A DNA stretch of 8,888 bases from Planctomycetaceae bacterium (GTDB lineage: Bacteria > Planctomycetota > Planctomycetia > Planctomycetales > Planctomycetaceae), in the NCBI GenBank assembly GCA_015487825.1, contig WFOZ01000761.1:1-8888 (forward strand), written 5' to 3'. Numbering within the stretch: the stretch's first letter is position 1; each line of letters begins with the position of its first letter. The notes under the pieces were generated by a model. It had not been told where the DNA came from. It saw only the letters and a program-made list of their open reading frames with translations, and made no database searches. Positions 6,184 through 8,888 of the stretch are shown in pieces. The position numbers were made by a program, and so were the translations under genes.

Positions 6184-7572
6184 ATGTCGAATTGTGATAA
6201 AATTGAGTTTGTCGATACGCATGGTCAATTGCCTCCCCTTTGGTCGCGGCGAGTTGCGTTTTTTGCAAATTTGCTGGCACTGTTTTTCGGGAATGAGCGG
6301 CAGACACAGGAACTGGTTGATGAAGTTGGAGAAATCGACTCCTACGGCGGGCGGCTCATTCCGATTATCAACCTGCTTTTTCACAGCGAAGACAACCTTC
6401 TTGTTCTCGAACGTGAACCGGATGAAGTCTTATGTCGCTATTTGCAGGAAGACCTTGGTTTATCGCTGCCCCGTATGCAGGTGATGCAGCACCGCGATTA
6501 TATCGAACTGGGAGAGAGTCTGAAAACGGGCAAGGAAATTGCTGTTTGTCACCACCTGGAAACCCTTTCGCAGCACGGTGCAGAATGGCTCGATGGATAC
6601 GTAACGGATGAAATATTATCACACATTGCAACGCATCTGAATTGCCAGACGATTTCTTCCACAGCGGCCAGTCAGGATGGAAACAACAAGTACCTTCTGC
6701 ATCAATACCAGGTGGAAAAAGGACTTCCCGCTTTTGATACTGTTCTGGCAGCATCGGCTGCTGATCTTGCTGATTGTGCCCGTGAACTTGCCGGGCGGGG
6801 TTACGCTTCAGTGGTATTGCGTTCGCAAATTGGGGCCTCCGGAATTGGAATGATGCGGCTTCGTGAGCTGGAGAATCCGGAATCCTTTCCTGAAGTCCCT
6901 GATCATTTCTTCTATGAAGGGCCTTGTCTGGTTCAGGGATGGCTGGAAAAAGGGATTCTCGGGATTCAAAAAGTACGCAGCCCCAGTACACAGCTATTTC
7001 TGGACGAGACGCACATCTACGCTTATGACATGACCGAACAGATTCTAAGTCCTGACAGTATCCATCAGGGAAATGAATCGCCACCGGCTTATCTGAAGCA
7101 CTTACCCGGCTTACGTGAAGAAATGATGAGGCAAGCCGCTTCGGTGGGAAACTGGCTCCATCAGACAGGATACCGGGGAACTGCAAGTATCGACTGGCTC
7201 GTTGTTGAACGGGAGGGGAAAGCAACTCCCGATGTTTATGTCTGTGAAATCAATGCACGAGTCACCGGAGCGACTTATCCTTCGCTACTGGCCCGGCACT
7301 TTCATCCGGAAGGAGCATGGCTGCTACGAAATTTGCGTTTAAGTAAGCCAATTTCAACAGAAGAACTGCTGGCCTTGTTTGATCAACCCGGTCACCTGTT
7401 TCGACCGGAGAAACAATCCGGAATTCTTCCGTTAAACCTGAATTTCGGCAAGGATAACCTGGTCCATAAAGGTCAGTTCCTGTGTATCGCAGAAACAACA
7501 GCACAGTGTCATCATTTATTGAACCTGGCCGAACGCGATCTCCCCATTCAATGGGATACGGATCGAGATTGA
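6184..7572 (+). CDS. ATP-grasp ligase with pre-ATP-grasp region
   Basis: A 462-residue soluble protein from the ATG at 6184; a GTG directly before it (6181) is the alternative and an in-frame stop at 6133 bars further extension. There is no clear ribosome site. Residues about 50-100 (GGRLIPIINLL, then LVLEREPDEVLCRYLQEDLG) resemble the pre-ATP-grasp region of peptide/amino-acid ligases. The ATP-grasp core has the glycine-rich loop GASGIG at 217-222, D337 in SIDWL, and CEINARVTGATYP at 354-366, where E355 and N357 would bind Mg-ATP and R359 is in the usual conserved place. The strand before the glycine loop reads VVLRS, with R213 where ATP-grasp enzymes normally have lysine. The family activates a carboxylate as acyl-phosphate and joins it to an amine or other nucleophile. 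The real substrate is unknown; a Pgm1-like peptide ligase is the closest guess. No biosynthetic partner genes are adjacent. No signal peptide is seen, so it is probably cytoplasmic. Confidence 0.8.
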   Translation: MSNCDKIEFVDTHGQLPPLWSRRVAFFANLLALFFGNERQTQELVDEVGEIDSYGGRLIPIINLLFHSEDNLLVLEREPDEVLCRYLQEDLGLSLPRMQVMQHRDYIELGESLKTGKEIAVCHHLETLSQHGAEWLDGYVTDEILSHIATHLNCQTISSTAASQDGNNKYLLHQYQVEKGLPAFDTVLAASAADLADCARELAGRGYASVVLRSQIGASGIGMMRLRELENPESFPEVPDHFFYEGPCLVQGWLEKGILGIQKVRSPSTQLFLDETHIYAYDMTEQILSPDSIHQGNESPPAYLKHLPGLREEMMRQAASVGNWLHQTGYRGTASIDWLVVEREGKATPDVYVCEINARVTGATYPSLLARHFHPEGAWLLRNLRLSKPISTEELLALFDQPGHLFRPEKQSGILPLNLNFGKDNLVHKGQFLCIAETTAQCHHLLNLAERDLPIQWDTDRD

Positions 7573-7667
7573 TGCGTTCTGGGAAACGGAATCACAGACG
7601 ATCGTTATGTCAGATTGAAAATATCAGGGAAATATAGGCCGATAGTGTAACAACGAAGCAAAGACCA

Positions 7668-8888
7668 CTATGCAATGATATCATGAATCGGCTCTCCGAA
7701 ATCGATATCGAGTCGCTTGTGACCGGGGACTTCCAATCTTCGTGGATCGAGGCCGAGTTGGTGCATGACGGTCGCGTGCAGGTCGGTTACGTAGTGCCTG
7801 TTTTCGATAGCGTGAAAACCGATTTCATCCGTGGCTCCATGAACGACACCGCTTTTGATGCCGCCCCCAGCCATCCAGATTGAGAAGCCGTACGGGTGAT
7901 GATCTCGACCATCTGATTTTTCCGAACCGGGCGTTCTGCCGAATTCTGTTCCCCAGACTACAAGTGTTTCATCAAGCAGGCCACGTTGTTTGAGATCTTT
8001 AAGAAGCCCCGCAATTGGTTTATCGACCTGTTCAATATGTTCGCTATGATTCTTCTTCAATTTGGTGTGTGCATCCCAGCCGCCATCGTATATTTGTACA
8101 AATCGCACTCCTTTTTCGATAAGTCTGCGAGCGATCAACGATTGTTGTCCGACACGTTTAGTCTTCTTGTTGTTCAACCCGTACAATTCCTGAGTGGCAG
8201 CCGTTTCATCACTAATTTTAACAACTTCCGGAACTGCCATCTGCATCCTGAAAGCGAGTTCATACGATTTAATCCTGGCTTTCATTTCCGGATCACCGGG
8301 GTATTCTATACCTGCTATTGAATTCAGTTCGCCCAGCAGATCGAGTTGGCTGCGGCGTTCCTGCCTGGAAACAGAACTTCCCGGTGTACCAAACGAAAGC
8401 GGATTGCTCGGATCGACCGACATCTTCACTCCTGAATGTTCCGGGCCAAGGTAGCTACCATCGTGAGCCCCTTTTCCGCCGCAACAATCACCGGGTGGCG
8501 TTCCCATCACAACATATTGTGGCAGATTATCGTTAAGCGAACCGAGACCATAATGCACCCAGGAACCGATGGAGGGAAAAAAACCATCGAAGATGTGCCG
8601 CCCCGTATGAAATTGCAACTGGGCAGCGTGATCGTTATCGGTCGTCCACATCGAACGCACAACCGCTAAATCATCTGCGCATTGTCCCAGATGCTGCCAC
8701 CAATCGTTGATTTCGGTTCCACACTCTCCCCGTTTTCGATACCCGGCTTGCATCGGATACAATTTCCCCATTAACTTTCGAGGCTTGCCCGAAAAATCGC
8801 GAACATTTTTTCGGTAATGAGGAGAATTGACAACCAGATTATTGAACTCAGAATCACCAATTGTCAGTCCTGCGTATTTATTAAGAAC
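7668..8888 (-). CDS. DUF1501 domain protein, 5' end beyond the window
   Basis: The frame is open from the stop (TAG, 7670-7668) to the right edge, giving 406 residues. The internal ATG at 8771 is unlikely to be the start, because 39 more in-frame codons upstream read as family sequence ([19 protein letters not shown]). Motifs counted from the first visible residue: [11 protein letters not shown] at about 106-116, [19 protein letters not shown] at 256-274, [16 protein letters not shown] at 308-323, [21 protein letters not shown] at 327-347 and [13 protein letters not shown] at 369-381. The C-terminus ends HDIIA, much like the HNIIA of the first DUF1501. The missing N-terminus should hold a signal peptide. 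Family members are usually exported and of unknown substrate. A DUF1549/DUF1553 partner, if present, would be upstream, beyond the right edge. The gene is convergent with the ATP-grasp gene, with 95 bp between them in which no terminator was recognised. Confidence 0.92.
   Translation of the reverse strand, partial: VLNKYAGLTIGDSEFNNLVVNSPHYRKNVRDFSGKPRKLMGKLYPMQAGYRKRGECGTEINDWWQHLGQCADDLAVVRSMWTTDNDHAAQLQFHTGRHIFDGFFPSIGSWVHYGLGSLNDNLPQYVVMGTPPGDCCGGKGAHDGSYLGPEHSGVKMSVDPSNPLSFGTPGSSVSRQERRSQLDLLGELNSIAGIEYPGDPEMKARIKSYELAFRMQMAVPEVVKISDETAATQELYGLNNKKTKRVGQQSLIARRLIEKGVRFVQIYDGGWDAHTKLKKNHSEHIEQVDKPIAGLLKDLKQRGLLDETLVVWGTEFGRTPGSEKSDGRDHHPYGFSIWMAGGGIKSGVVHGATDEIGFHAIENRHYVTDLHATVMHQLGLDPRRLEVPGHKRLDIDFGEPIHDIIA

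Noticed and set aside
6368..7225. 285-codon open frame antisense to the ATP-grasp gene
   Set aside because: It fully overlaps a gene with clear family motifs, and its translation has no recognisable domain; it is a reading-frame shadow.

Overview
The window looks like chromosomal DNA of a planctomycete (Planctomycetota), probably a moderate-GC member of Planctomycetales. The evidence is two DUF1501 proteins (a family greatly expanded in this phylum), an NPYAPP motif at the start of an RDD protein as is common there, and several genes without a clear Shine-Dalgarno site. The genus cannot be fixed from the sequence alone.

Layout. (1) Positions 1-1838, minus strand: a compact membrane-protein operon of a small RDD protein, a larger RDD protein and a SpoIIM-like (DUF95) protein cut by the left edge. 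The last two genes overlap by ATGA. A candidate promoter lies at 1931-1959. (2) 1839-2096: divergent intergenic region. (3) 2097-4061, plus strand: a polytopic GT-C (family 39-like) glycosyltransferase. (4) 4062-4289: a 228-bp non-coding element with perfect 18-bp terminal inverted repeats, flanked by TTAA on both sides. (5) 4351-5808, plus strand: a Tat-exported DUF1501 protein. (6) 5890-6117: a second 228-bp copy of the element, same orientation, about 95% identical, flanked by TTAG on both sides. (7) 6184-7572, plus strand: an ATP-grasp ligase with a pre-ATP-grasp region, resembling peptide/amino-acid ligases. (8) 7668-8888, minus strand: a second DUF1501 protein, open at the right edge and convergent with the ligase gene.

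How they fit together. The left operon is the familiar RDD/SpoIIM membrane module, often found with MoxR, DUF58 and DUF4129 genes that may lie beyond the left edge. The glycosyltransferase, the two DUF1501 proteins and the ligase show no obvious shared pathway; they look like separate transcription units. The most interesting signal is the pair of MITE-like elements. Each has its own 4-bp target duplication of the form TTAR and an array of four hairpins, and together they bracket one DUF1501 gene. The differing duplications indicate two separate insertions rather than one composite transposon. No tRNA, rRNA, CRISPR array or transposase gene was seen.
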